Origin: CALOCN01 sp942491735
GTDB taxonomy: Bacteria; Eisenbacteria; RBG-16-71-46; JABDJR01
Assembly: GCA_942491735.1 (NCBI GenBank)
Contig: CALOCN010000014.1
Span: 3,286,001-3,350,000 of the forward strand
Length of the DNA stretch: 64,000 nucleotides
Direction: 5' to 3'
Shown here: positions 44,017 to 51,221 of the stretch, piece after piece
Position numbering within the stretch: the first letter of the stretch is position 1
How the letters are laid out: every line of letters starts with the position of its first letter
Position numbers and translations under genes: made by a program
The notes under the pieces: model-generated
The model's input: only the letters and a program-made list of their open reading frames with translations
Told to the model about the DNA's origin: nothing
The model's database searches: none

Positions 44017-44198
44017 CCGGAGTCCAACACCGCTAGGTCCATCCGCACGAACGTCACATCAGCGTCCTTGCCCAGTTCCTGATTCAGCTTCGCGGTGGCG
44101 GCGGTCGACTGGTCGGCGTTGCGGTTCAGCATCACCACTCTTGCGCCCCGCGACAGGAACAGACGTGTGGCCTCAATTCCCGCCCCGGCATTGGCTCC
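44013..44198 (-). pseudogene. Fragment of a short-chain dehydrogenase
   Basis: The minus-strand reading GANAGAGIEATRLFLSRGARVVMLNRNADQS ... KDADVTFVRMDLAVLDSG matches the Rossmann core and beta4 region of short-chain dehydrogenases (family norm TGANAGIGxETA). It is cut at both ends: no start codon in the proper place and an early stop after AVLDSG, so only ~60 residues of a ~300-residue enzyme remain. The adjacent plus-strand sequence to 44307 holds no recognisable gene. It marks the edge of the metal-resistance island. Confidence 0.7.
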
Positions 44199-44307
44199 GG
44201 CCCTGCAGAAGCGTGTGAGCAAGCGCAAGATCCTGCGTAAGACCGGCGTGCACTGGATGACCGTGAAGGTCCACCTCCGCCCGGAGAGGCCATCGAAGAA
44301 TCTTTGA

Positions 44308-46416
44308 CTACAGTTCCATCCTCTTCAGGACCTGTGCGTTGATCGCCACGATGACCGTGCTGACCGACATGAGCACGGCGCCAACGGCGGGCGAAAGCAA
44401 GATCCCCCAGGCTGAGAGGACTCCCGCGGCCAGAGGAATGGCCGCGATGTTGTACCCGGCCGCCCACCAGAGATTTTGCAGCATCTTACCGTACGTGGCC
44501 TTCGATAACGCCACGATGCGAGGGATGTCCCGCGGATCGCTACGAACGAGCACGATGTGGCCAGCTTCAACAGCGACATCGGTACCGGCTCCGATAGCAA
44601 TCCCCAGGTCCGCGATGGCCAGCGCCGGAGCATCATTCACACCGTCTCCAACCATGGCCACGGACTTCCCCGCGGATTGAAGCTGCCTCACCTTAGAGGC
44701 CTTCTCGTCCGGCAGCACCTGGGCAAACACGGTGTCAATGCCGAGTTCCTCTGCCACCGCGTTAGCGACCGTCTCGGAATCACCGGTGAGGATGACCACC
44801 TCGATTCCATCCTCACGCAGTAACCGGACGGCCTCATGGCTTTCCTTCCGGATGGCATCGGCCACGGCAAAGGTGGCAACGGGCTCTCGATTCCGGATCA
44901 AATGGATAGCCGACTGTCCTCGGTCGGCCGCCCGCGTAGCGGCCTCGCGAAGCGGGCTGGTAAGTTCGGCTTCGTGCTCGGCCAGCATGGCAGGTCCCCC
45001 GATCGACCACCTCCACCCATCGATCTCAGCTTCCACCCCCTTACCCGAAACGGCACGAAACGAGGAGGGTGTCGATAGGGACAACTCTTTCTCCCTAGCC
45101 GACGCGACGATTCCAGCAGCAATGGGATGCTCGGACTCGGCTTCGATTGAGGCTGCTATGCGGAGTGCTTCTTCTTCGGAGATTTGCTCGGAAACCGCCA
45201 ACTCGACCACTCGAAACTTTCCGAGGGTCAGGGTTCCCGTCTTGTCGAAGACAACGGTATCAACTTTCCGCGCCTCCTCGAGGCCACGACGGTCGCGCAC
45301 CAACAATCCTGCCTGGGCACCAAGCGTCGTTGAATTGGCCACCACCAACGGCACGGCCAAACCAAGCGCATGGGGACAGGCGATCACGAGAACCGTTACA
45401 ACGCGGACCACAATGAAGCTGACGTCAGCCCCGGCTATCGTCCAGGCCACGAGCGTAGCCACACCCGATCCCAAGGCCACCCACGTCAGCATCCGTGCTG
45501 CGCGATCGGCCAGATGTTGAGAACGGGATTTGGAAGCCTGCGCATCGGAAACCAGCCGCATGATCCCTGACAGCTTCGTGTCCTCACCAGCGCCACTCAC
45601 CTCTACACGGAGGGATCCACTGCCGTTTACCGTTCCGGCAATCACCTCGTCACCTGCGCCTTTACCCAAGGGCCTCGATTCCCCCGTGATCATGGACTCA
45701 TTCACTTCACTCGAACCCGAGAGCACCCTGCCGTCGGCGGCCACGCTTTCTCCCGGACGGACCAGGATCCGGTCTCCGATGCGAAGTTCGGAAACGGGAA
45801 CCAGCTCCTCCCCATCCTCGGTGAGGCGGGTCGCGATGTCAGGCAGAAGTCTGGCTAGCTCCTGCAAGGCCCCCTGGGCCTGATGGATGGAACGCATCTC
45901 GATCCAGTGCCCCAGCAACATGATGGTGACAAGTGTGGTCAGCTCCCACCAAAGCGGCTGCGCTTCCAGCAGGCCCAACTCGACGACCCACGAGAACAGG
46001 AAGGCGACGAGGATTGCCAAGGAGATGAGCGTCATCATCCCGGGCAGGCGCTCCTGAAGTTCGTTCCAGGCAGACCGTAGGAATACCAGCCCGCCGTAGA
46101 AGAAGACGAACGTGGCGAACACAGGTGGAATCCAAGCGGTCCCGTGAAACGTCGGGGCTACATACCCCACCAGGCTTTGGATGTGCGCCGACCAGAAGAC
46201 GACCGGAATGCTCACAATCAACGACAGCCAGAACTTGGATCGGAACATGTCAGGGCTATGACCAGCATGCCTATCATGATTGTGACCCTCGTGCCCCAAG
46301 CAGCCGTCTTGTGCGTGGTGCTTGTGCACATGGTCTTCGAAGTTCGGTGGACTGTCCGCCCGCTCATCGTGGGCACGTCCTAGGGTAGTTTGGCTTCTCA
46401 TTTCCTCGGACCTCAT
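44308..46416 (-). CDS. copB: CopB-type copper/silver-translocating P1B ATPase
   Basis: 702 residues from the ATG at 46416, which shares a base with the csoR stop (TAATG). The N-terminus is His-rich (HVHKHHAQDGCLGHEGHNHDRHAGH), as in CopB-type pumps, rather than CxxC-HMA. The motor shows TGES, the CPH membrane motif (VIACPHALGLAVPLV), the phosphorylation motif DKTGTLT and GDGVNDAPAL. CPH in place of CPC marks the P1B-3 group, which exports Cu(II)/Cu(I)/Ag(I). It is controlled by the csoR gene overlapping upstream. The DNA looks slightly less GC-rich than the flanks, consistent with an acquired island. Confidence 0.95.
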   Translation of the reverse strand: MRSEEMRSQTTLGRAHDERADSPPNFEDHVHKHHAQDGCLGHEGHNHDRHAGHSPDMFRSKFWLSLIVSIPVVFWSAHIQSLVGYVAPTFHGTAWIPPVFATFVFFYGGLVFLRSAWNELQERLPGMMTLISLAILVAFLFSWVVELGLLEAQPLWWELTTLVTIMLLGHWIEMRSIHQAQGALQELARLLPDIATRLTEDGEELVPVSELRIGDRILVRPGESVAADGRVLSGSSEVNESMITGESRPLGKGAGDEVIAGTVNGSGSLRVEVSGAGEDTKLSGIMRLVSDAQASKSRSQHLADRAARMLTWVALGSGVATLVAWTIAGADVSFIVVRVVTVLVIACPHALGLAVPLVVANSTTLGAQAGLLVRDRRGLEEARKVDTVVFDKTGTLTLGKFRVVELAVSEQISEEEALRIAASIEAESEHPIAAGIVASAREKELSLSTPSSFRAVSGKGVEAEIDGWRWSIGGPAMLAEHEAELTSPLREAATRAADRGQSAIHLIRNREPVATFAVADAIRKESHEAVRLLREDGIEVVILTGDSETVANAVAEELGIDTVFAQVLPDEKASKVRQLQSAGKSVAMVGDGVNDAPALAIADLGIAIGAGTDVAVEAGHIVLVRSDPRDIPRIVALSKATYGKMLQNLWWAAGYNIAAIPLAAGVLSAWGILLSPAVGAVLMSVSTVIVAINAQVLKRMEL

Positions 46417-46697
46417 TAGCTGCTGATGCCCTTATCGAAGACCCTCACGAGCTCTGCGATCTTGGCCGCGCGGTCATCGGGATCTGCGCTTTCGAACGCA
46501 CCCGAAACACAGGTCTGGATGTGGGACTCGAGCATCATCTTGCCGACCTTGCCGAGAGCGGCACGGACGGCCGAGATCTGCGTGAGTACGTCCACGCAGT
46601 AGCGATCCCCTTCCACCATTCCCTGGATGCCGACCAACTGTCCCGCGACGCGCTTGAGTCGAGCTTCGACCTTTTCCTTGGTTTCAGGACTCATCAT
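46416..46697 (-). CDS. csoR: CsoR-type copper-sensing repressor
   Basis: 93 residues from the ATG at 46697 (AAGGAG at nine bases). All-helical CsoR/RcnR fold: KVEARLKRVAGQLVGIQGMVEGDRYCVDVLTQISAVRAALGKVGKMMLESHIQTCVSG. The copper ligands of CsoR are all present: C (YCVDV), H (SHIQ) and C (QTCVSG). Its stop overlaps the copB start by one base, so the pair is translationally coupled. A 34-bp perfect palindrome in its promoter is the obvious operator. Confidence 0.95.
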   Translation of the reverse strand: MMSPETKEKVEARLKRVAGQLVGIQGMVEGDRYCVDVLTQISAVRAALGKVGKMMLESHIQTCVSGAFESADPDDRAAKIAELVRVFDKGISS

Positions 46698-46711
46698 GAC
46701 TGCTCTCTCCT

Positions 46712-46745
46712 TGATTATACCCATACCCCGGTATGGGTATAATCA
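46712..46745. promoter_or_regulatory. CsoR operator: 34-bp perfect palindrome with opposed -10 elements
   Basis: Arms TGATTATACCCATACC (46712-46727) and GGTATGGGTATAATCA (46730-46745) around a CC centre; 16-2-16 bp without a mismatch. The inner TACCC...GGGTA with a C/G core resembles known CsoR boxes. Each arm contains a TATAAT (plus strand 46738-46743; minus strand 46719-46714), so binding would cover a -10 on either strand. The csoR Shine-Dalgarno follows directly. Confidence 0.75.
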
Positions 46746-46984
46746 TTCCACCCCCAGAGACATTGTCAAGAGGTGATTTCTTCTACCCCACCCCCGCTGT
46801 AACCTGGAACGTAGTAACAAACTACGTGATGCTTCATGAAGTCCCTTGGGAGGGTAGGCAGAGTGACTCCCCTGACTGGGAGCGCACTCACTCACGACGA
46901 CTCGCGATCGCCGGAATCGGTCACCCCGAGGCGATCACGACAAAGACGGCGACCTGGCTATCACAGGAGTTCGGCGACTCCACC
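46746..46984. other. Intergenic spacer between csoR and merR with a second MerR-like palindrome
   Basis: No convincing gene. It contains the 7-5-7 dyad ACGTAGT-aacaa-ACTACGT (46809-46827), whose half-sites closely match the arms of the MerR operator downstream (CGTAGT/ACTACG). An 87-codon frame over most of the spacer starts inside the CsoR palindrome and resembles nothing known. Confidence 0.5.
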
Positions 46985-47016
46985 TTGACCCCGTAGTAAA
47001 CTACGGGGTCTATTCT
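46985..47016 (+). promoter_or_regulatory. MerR-type promoter/operator of the mer operon
   Basis: TTGACC (46985-46990) and TATTCT (47011-47016) are separated by 20 bp, the long spacer typical of MerR-activated promoters. Inside it lies a perfect 11-2-11 palindrome, GACCCCGTAGT / ACTACGGGGTC (46987-47010). Predicted +1 near 47023; merR is the first gene. Confidence 0.8.
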
Positions 47017-47034
47017 TGAGAGCAAGGAGATCTC

Positions 47035-47445
47035 ATGGATTCACTCACCATTGGTCAGCTTGCCGGGCAGACTGACGTCGGCCTGGAAACGATTCGGTTC
47101 TATGAACGTGAGGGGCTCATCGAGAACCCGCCTCGTCGGCCTTCCGGATATCGCGCCTATCCGCCCGAGACCATCCAGCGCGTCCGGTTCATTCGCACGG
47201 CGAAGGAACTCGGCTTCTCGCTGAAGGAGATCGGGGAACTCCTCTCGTTGCGTGTCGACCCCGTCGAGTCCTGCGTTCATGTGAAGACAATCGCCGAAGA
47301 CAAGATTTCAGACATCGAGCAGCGCATCCGAACGCTGCAACGGATGCGCAAGACGCTTCAGAAGCTCGTGACCGCATGTGAGGCGCGCGAGGCAACCCGT
47401 GATTGTCCGATCCTCGGAAGTCTGGACAGGGAGACCCGCCGATGA
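47035..47445 (+). CDS. merR: MerR mercury-responsive regulator
   Basis: 136 residues, ATG with AAGGAG upstream. The N-terminal winged helix (LTIGQLAGQTDVGLETIRFYEREGLIENPPRRPSGYRAYPPETIQRVRFI) is followed by a dimerisation helix with the mercury-binding cysteines in canonical spacing: C82-type (ESCVHVK) and the pair TACEAREATRDCPIL (C-x8-C), matching C117/C126 of Tn501 MerR. It activates the mer operon when Hg(II) bridges the dimer. First gene of the operon, ATGA-overlapping the next. Confidence 0.96.
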   Translation: MDSLTIGQLAGQTDVGLETIRFYEREGLIENPPRRPSGYRAYPPETIQRVRFIRTAKELGFSLKEIGELLSLRVDPVESCVHVKTIAEDKISDIEQRIRTLQRMRKTLQKLVTACEAREATRDCPILGSLDRETRR

Positions 47446-47753
47446 AGATCGAGATTCTCTACTTCGAGGGATGCCCCAACCATGATCTTGCCGACCAGCG
47501 TGTTCGGGGAGTCCTGGACGAGATGGGAATCCAGGCCGACGTTGTTCATGTCAGCATCAAGGACGAAAGCACGGCTCAGGAAGTTCAGTTTCCCGGCTCA
47601 CCAACAATACGTGTGAACGGTGCGGACGTCGCTCCGGAGACGAACGGCGAATCCTTCAGCATGCGGTGCCGCGTCTACCCGACGTCCTCCGGATTCGATG
47701 GCGCACCTGACAAGGATTCGATTCGAGCCGCGATCGAAAGGAGCGCAGCATGA
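47442..47753 (+). CDS. Small thioredoxin-fold (glutaredoxin-like) protein of the mer operon
   Basis: 103 residues; ATG overlaps the merR stop (ATGA 47442-47445) and the stop overlaps the next start (ATGA 47750-47753). The fold begins KIEILYFEGCPNHDLADQRVRGVLDEMGIQADVVHVSIKDE with a cis-Pro-like FPGSPTIRVNGADV. The usual CxxC is CPNH, leaving a single active-site-type Cys plus one later (MRCRVYP). Related small proteins (DF-family/alkylmercury-lyase-like) accompany mer and ars operons. A mercury-thiol carrier or redox accessory is inferred. Confidence 0.85.
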   Translation: MKIEILYFEGCPNHDLADQRVRGVLDEMGIQADVVHVSIKDESTAQEVQFPGSPTIRVNGADVAPETNGESFSMRCRVYPTSSGFDGAPDKDSIRAAIERSAA

Positions 47754-49213
47754 ATCCTCGCGCCCTGGCCAGTACGGGCTCTGTCCTTTCAGCCCTTGCC
47801 TCTTCAGCCTGCTGTTGGCTCCCCTTGCTGCTCATGGGCGTTGGTCTTTCTGCGGCCGGCATCGGGACTTTCTTTGAACGCTTTCGCCTCCTCTTTCTGA
47901 TCGGCGCAGCCGTTCTCCTGGGTGTGGGGTTCTACTTGAACTACTTTCGAAGGGAACAATGCGAGCCCGGCTCTCCATGTGAGCGGCCGAATCCACGACT
48001 TCGCAGGATGAACCTTGGCATGCTGTGGGTGTCGACAATCCTCGTACTTACCTTTGCGCTTTTCCCGAGCTATGTGAGCCACCTGTTCGGCGTTCAACCT
48101 ACTGCGGCCGAGTCGACTCCCGATTCGACGGACACTTGGACGATTGACATCCAAGGCATGACTTGCGCCGGCTGCGAGGCGGCGATCAACCAGTCGCTCG
48201 CCAAGGTGCCGGGTATCCTTCATGTCGAAGCCAGCTATGACGCGGCAGGCGCGACGATCACCGTTGATCCATCGAACCCGCCGACCCGAATGGCCCTTGC
48301 TGCAGCCGTCGGCAAGGCTGGCTACAGCCTGGTTTCGCTGAACTCGGAGCAGCCTGTCGCAACCAAGCCCGACCTGGCCGGGCATTGGGTCACCGAGCTC
48401 GAAGAGCAGAACGGCGAGATGATCGAGGTCATCATGGACCTCGGCGTCGTGAACGCACGCTGGGTCGGTGAGTTCGATCTACCCAAGTACGACGTGATGA
48501 ACTACCCGGTCGAGGTCAAGACGACGGGCGACACGATCGATCTCTTCCTCACCGCGATCGGGATGTCATTCAAGGGTTCAGTTGGCGATGACGGTGTTCT
48601 CACGGGTACTGGACAGTCCCAAGGGGCAGAGAACGAACCCGTTGCTTTTACGCGAACGGGACCGGCCGAGTTTTCCGAGGACTTCCTCGAGCTCGAAGCC
48701 GCGGCAGACGACCCGTCACGCGTCGAGATCCTGTCGGACGACGGCAGTGAGCTGAAAGAGCGATTCAATGCTGACCGCAAGAAGACAAGACTCCTCATGC
48801 TCCTGTCCCCGACCTGACCGGGCTGCCAGCGCGGCGCCCGTGTGGTGCAGGACAACGTAGTCTCCAAGATCGAAAGCCAGGACTTCCTCGCCTACGCCGT
48901 CTGGGAACCGATGCTGAAGACCGACGACGAGCGCTCCTCGAGAAAAGCGGTGAGTCTGTTCCCCGATGAGCGGGTCAGGAACTACTGGGTGCACAGTCGT
49001 TCTGTGGGAGAGCTGTTCCAGGAACCGATCCATCTCACCACGGAGCCCGCCTGGGATGTCTACCTGGTCTATGAGCCGGGCGTCGTCTGGGAGGGTGATA
49101 CGCCTCCCGAACCGACGTTCTTCATGCACCAACTGGGCGGGCGACTACCCGGCGGCCAACGACTTGATGGCCCAGAGCTGCGGGATGGGATTGAGAAGCT
49201 CCTGAATAGGTGA
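47750..49213 (+). CDS. MerT-MerP-lipocalin-thioredoxin fusion with in-frame TGA read as selenocysteine
   Basis: 487 residues if the TGA at 48815-48817 encodes selenocysteine (U356); otherwise a 355-residue truncated product. Residues 1-~110 are MerT-like with three membrane helices and the first-helix Cys pair (SSACCWLP, C21/C22) plus cysteines in the loop (QCEPGSPCE). About 122-196 is a MerP/HMA domain (GMTCAGCEAAI, C139/C142). About 205-320 is a lipocalin-like beta barrel (DLAGHWVTELEEQNGEMIEVIMDLG ... GVLTGTGQSQG) known from N-termini of other secreted hydrolases. About 335-487 is a thioredoxin-like domain: KTRLLMLLSPT-U-PGC, then VVQDNVVSKIESQDFLAYAVWEPML ... AWDVYLVYEPG ... FFMHQLGG. In Cys homologues of this domain the motif is SPTC-xx-C. 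The GTGA overlap of the next gene with the distal stop (49210-49213) supports read-through. It probably captures and transports Hg(II), with a selenol as the high-affinity ligand or redox centre. Confidence 0.85.
48815..48850 (+). other. Selenocysteine TGA codon and candidate SECIS hairpins
   Basis: The TGA (48815-48817) is flanked by SPT and PGC. Two alternative downstream hairpins can be drawn. One pairs 48819-48823 with 48836-48840 and 48825-48827 with 48833-48835, giving an AGCGC loop ending 15 nt after the TGA. The other pairs 48823-48827 with 48845-48850 and 48830-48834 with 48838-48842, with its tip at 48835-48837 (18-20 nt after the TGA), the distance typical of bacterial SECIS. Neither was computed; identification is by eye. 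Confidence 0.55.
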
Positions 49214-49454
49214 AGGTGTCCAAGACGTCGAACGTGTGTGAACAGAGCGATTGGTATCGCAACCCGACATCTTGCATCCTTGCTTGGGGCATCCCGATCG
49301 CAGGTCTTATCCTCAGCAGTTCGTTCGCCCGGGGCTGGATGTCGAACCGACGGGTTGGAGCTGGATCAGCACGATCACGATCGTCGGTGGGATTGCCTTG
49401 ACTTGGGTGCCCGAACTGATCTTCGGTCGATACCGGCCGTCCGCGGAGGGTTAG
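49210..49454 (+). pseudogene. Small two-helix membrane protein with a frameshift, end of mer operon
   Basis: A GTG at 49210 overlaps the selenoprotein stop (GTGA), the same junction style as upstream genes. The first frame reads SCILAWGIPIAGLILSSSF and then degenerates; a second frame continues TGWSWISTITIVGGIALTWVPELIFGRYRPSAEG to a stop at 49452-49454. Joining them (near 49318-49325) gives an ~80-residue protein with two membrane helices; each part alone is not gene-like. The WGIPxAxL pattern resembles small membrane proteins seen with mercury genes, but I cannot name a family. Either a single-base assembly error or a recent frameshift. Confidence 0.5.
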
Positions 49455-49517
49455 CGCCCTTTCGTCCAAGTCACCCAACCTCTTGCCGCAGAAGGTTCAC
49501 GCGACTGGCGCCGAGAC

Positions 49518-49667
49518 GCCCGCCGATCGAGCCCACCTAGGCTCGACAGGGTCTCCGGCGGCGGGATATCGGATCCCGAAGGGATCCGGCCCGCCGATCG
49601 AGCCCACCTCAGCTCGACAGGGTTTCCGGCGGCGGGATATCGGATTGCGAAGCAATCCGGCCCGCCG
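49518..49667. repeat. Tandem 71-bp repeat (two copies plus 8 bp) with covarying hairpins
   Basis: Unit 1 is 49518-49588, unit 2 is 49589-49659, and 49660-49667 begins a third (GCCCGCCG). Each unit contains the dyad TCGAGCC...GGCTCGA (49527-49546 region) and a second hairpin, GGATCCC-gaa-GGGATCC (49571-49587) in unit 1 versus GGATTGC-gaa-GCAATCC (49642-49658) in unit 2: two base pairs changed on both sides. An outer CGGCGGG...CCCGCCG arm encloses it. Lies between the mer operon and ssrA. Confidence 0.85.
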
Positions 49668-49680
49668 TCATTAATAATCA

Positions 49681-49698
49681 GCGCGCCGAATGGCGCGC
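49681..49698 (-). terminator. Hairpin at the 3' end of ssrA
   Basis: GCGCGCC-gaat-GGCGCGC (49681-49698), four bases beyond the ssrA CCA end. On the ssrA strand the following bases are A/T-rich (TGATTATTAATG) but not a T-run; a terminator or processing signal for ssrA. Confidence 0.5.
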
Positions 49699-49701
49699 AA
49701 A

Positions 49702-50054
49702 TGGTGGAGGCGGCGGGAATCGAACCCGCGTCCGAAGTCATATCCACGAAAGCCACTACGTGCGTGTCCGGCTGTTTATTTCTTACCCTCGGAACCGCCA
49801 ACCGGCGGGCTGATCCTTGGGCCAGCTCCTGTAGTTTCGCCGTGTTCAGCGGAGCACATTCCACGGCTAGTCCGTCATAAATGGCGGTTCACTCTCCGAG
49901 GACGGACACAAGGAGGTAAACCGTCACTGCACTAGATTAGGCAGCGAGTGCCAACTGGTCGTCGGCATTTGTGTTTTGTTTGGCCCTTTTAACGAGGGTT
50001 CCACCTCGGCACGCGCCTCTCGATTCCACGACCCCGTCTAAACCTGTCGCCCCC
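49702..50054 (-). ncRNA. ssrA: tmRNA (ssrA)
   Basis: 353 nt on the minus strand. The tRNA-like acceptor is formed by 5' GGGGGCG and 3' CGCCTCC plus encoded ACCA (ends at 50054 and 49702), with a T-arm GGTTCGATTCC. The tag-coding segment reads AKQNTNADDQLALAA then TAA, the typical LALAA-type proteolysis tag. It rescues stalled ribosomes. The 3' end of ssrA is a common integration site, and the metal-resistance island lies on that side. Confidence 0.97.
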
Positions 50055-50262
50055 AATAAGATGGGTGTCGACAGCCAGTGGGGACCCCTCGTCGGGGTAG
50101 GCTGTTCGTCGACAACAATACCACAGAAGGACCCCTGGGAATCCGTGGCCAAGTGACGCAGTCGGCCCAATGGATTGTGCCGATTCGGCGACTCCTCCGT
50201 CATACTCATCACCAGAGACTCCCACTCCCTCAACCCTGAACCCTCCAGGAAGGGAGGCCATC

Positions 50263-51138
50263 GTGCCTGAGCCTGCTGCCCGCATCTCGCCTCTACTCCT
50301 TGGCGCGGTCCTTGCCGCCCTTCTCGTCCCACGCGCGGCCAGCGCGGGAACCCAGGACGGGGCCGTCTTCGCCCTGCATGCCCAGACCCATACCACCAAG
50401 ACACCCAACATTTGCCCATCCGGCACGGCCCCGGCAGATCCCAACTCCGCCGGCCTGCCCTGCAGCCAGTACAACGTGGGGCACGTTCCCCTCAATGCGG
50501 GCCAGGACGTCTATCTGGTCGTCGCCCGGGGCAACGAGACTCCGGGAATCGCGGGGCTCTCCTGCGGCGTCTCGGCCACCGCCAACGTGGGGATCCTTGG
50601 CTGGAACCTGTGCGCCGACCTGGACTTCCCCAATGGGGGTTGGCCGGCGTCGGGTGGCGGGAATCGCATCACCTGGTCGCCGGGGACCAACTGCCAACGG
50701 ACCGTGATCGGCACCGATGGAGTCCACGCGGTGGCCGGGGCCTTCTACGTCTACGCCTACGGGTTTGGCGACCTGAGCATCACCCGCAACAACGGGATCA
50801 GTCCACCCGAACTCACCGTGGCCGATTGCGCTGCAGCGCAGAGCGAGATTACCTGGGCTCCCTCCGCGGTCAACTTCGGCCAGCACGCAGTGGGCTTCAG
50901 CACCTGCGTTGGATTCGTGGACTGCGGATGCGACGGAGGCTTCACCGCGAGCAAGGTCTGCTGCTGCCCGGACGATGAGCCCGGGTGGGAAAAGCCCTGC
51001 TTCGACCCCAACCCGGAGGAGTGCACCGGGAGCCAGATCGTCGTGGCCTGCCCCACCGATTGCACCGAAGCCTGCCTGGCCACCCCGACCGAACGGATCC
51101 GCTGGGGGCAGCTCAAGTCCACCCACGGAGGGGAATAG
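50263..51138 (+). CDS. Exported Cys-rich protein of unknown function
   Basis: 291 residues from a GTG at 50263 (GGGAGG at seven bases), giving signal peptide PEPAARISPLLLGAVLAALLVPRAASAG. The mature protein has a beta-rich domain (VFALHAQTHTTKTPNICPSG ... LPCSQYNVGHVPLNAGQDVYLVVARGN) and a Cys-dense C-terminal region (VDCGCDGGFTASKVCCCPDDEPGWEKPCFDPNPEECTGSQIVVACPTDCTEACLATP). The first domain resembles modules found beside cohesin-like or Cys-rich secreted repeats in FCB bacteria, but I recognise no named family. No sorting domain. It is 84 bp before the CorC-like gene. Confidence 0.75.
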   Translation: MPEPAARISPLLLGAVLAALLVPRAASAGTQDGAVFALHAQTHTTKTPNICPSGTAPADPNSAGLPCSQYNVGHVPLNAGQDVYLVVARGNETPGIAGLSCGVSATANVGILGWNLCADLDFPNGGWPASGGGNRITWSPGTNCQRTVIGTDGVHAVAGAFYVYAYGFGDLSITRNNGISPPELTVADCAAAQSEITWAPSAVNFGQHAVGFSTCVGFVDCGCDGGFTASKVCCCPDDEPGWEKPCFDPNPEECTGSQIVVACPTDCTEACLATPTERIRWGQLKSTHGGE

Positions 51139-51221
51139 GCCAGTTCCTCCGGCCCACACCCTGCTACGCTCCCGCTCCCCGGCCCCTCCAGGTGGAGACG
51201 CCGCCGTGGGTAGGAGCCATC

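Noticed and set aside
44229..44307. Possible remnant of another protein (KRKILRKTGVHWMTVKVHL)
   Set aside because: Too short to assign; recorded only as part of the decayed island edge.
46733..46996. 87-codon frame between csoR and merR
   Set aside because: Starts inside the CsoR palindrome, has no Shine-Dalgarno and no recognisable domain.
48842..49213. A separate 123-residue gene starting at GTG 48842
   Set aside because: It begins mid-way through the thioredoxin-like domain, in the same frame as the upstream gene, without a Shine-Dalgarno; read-through of the TGA explains it better.
50066..50114. Inverted repeat TGTCGACAGCC ... GGCTGT-tcg-TCGACA upstream of ssrA
   Set aside because: Imperfect and without a clear partner signal; may only be a structural element near the ssrA promoter.
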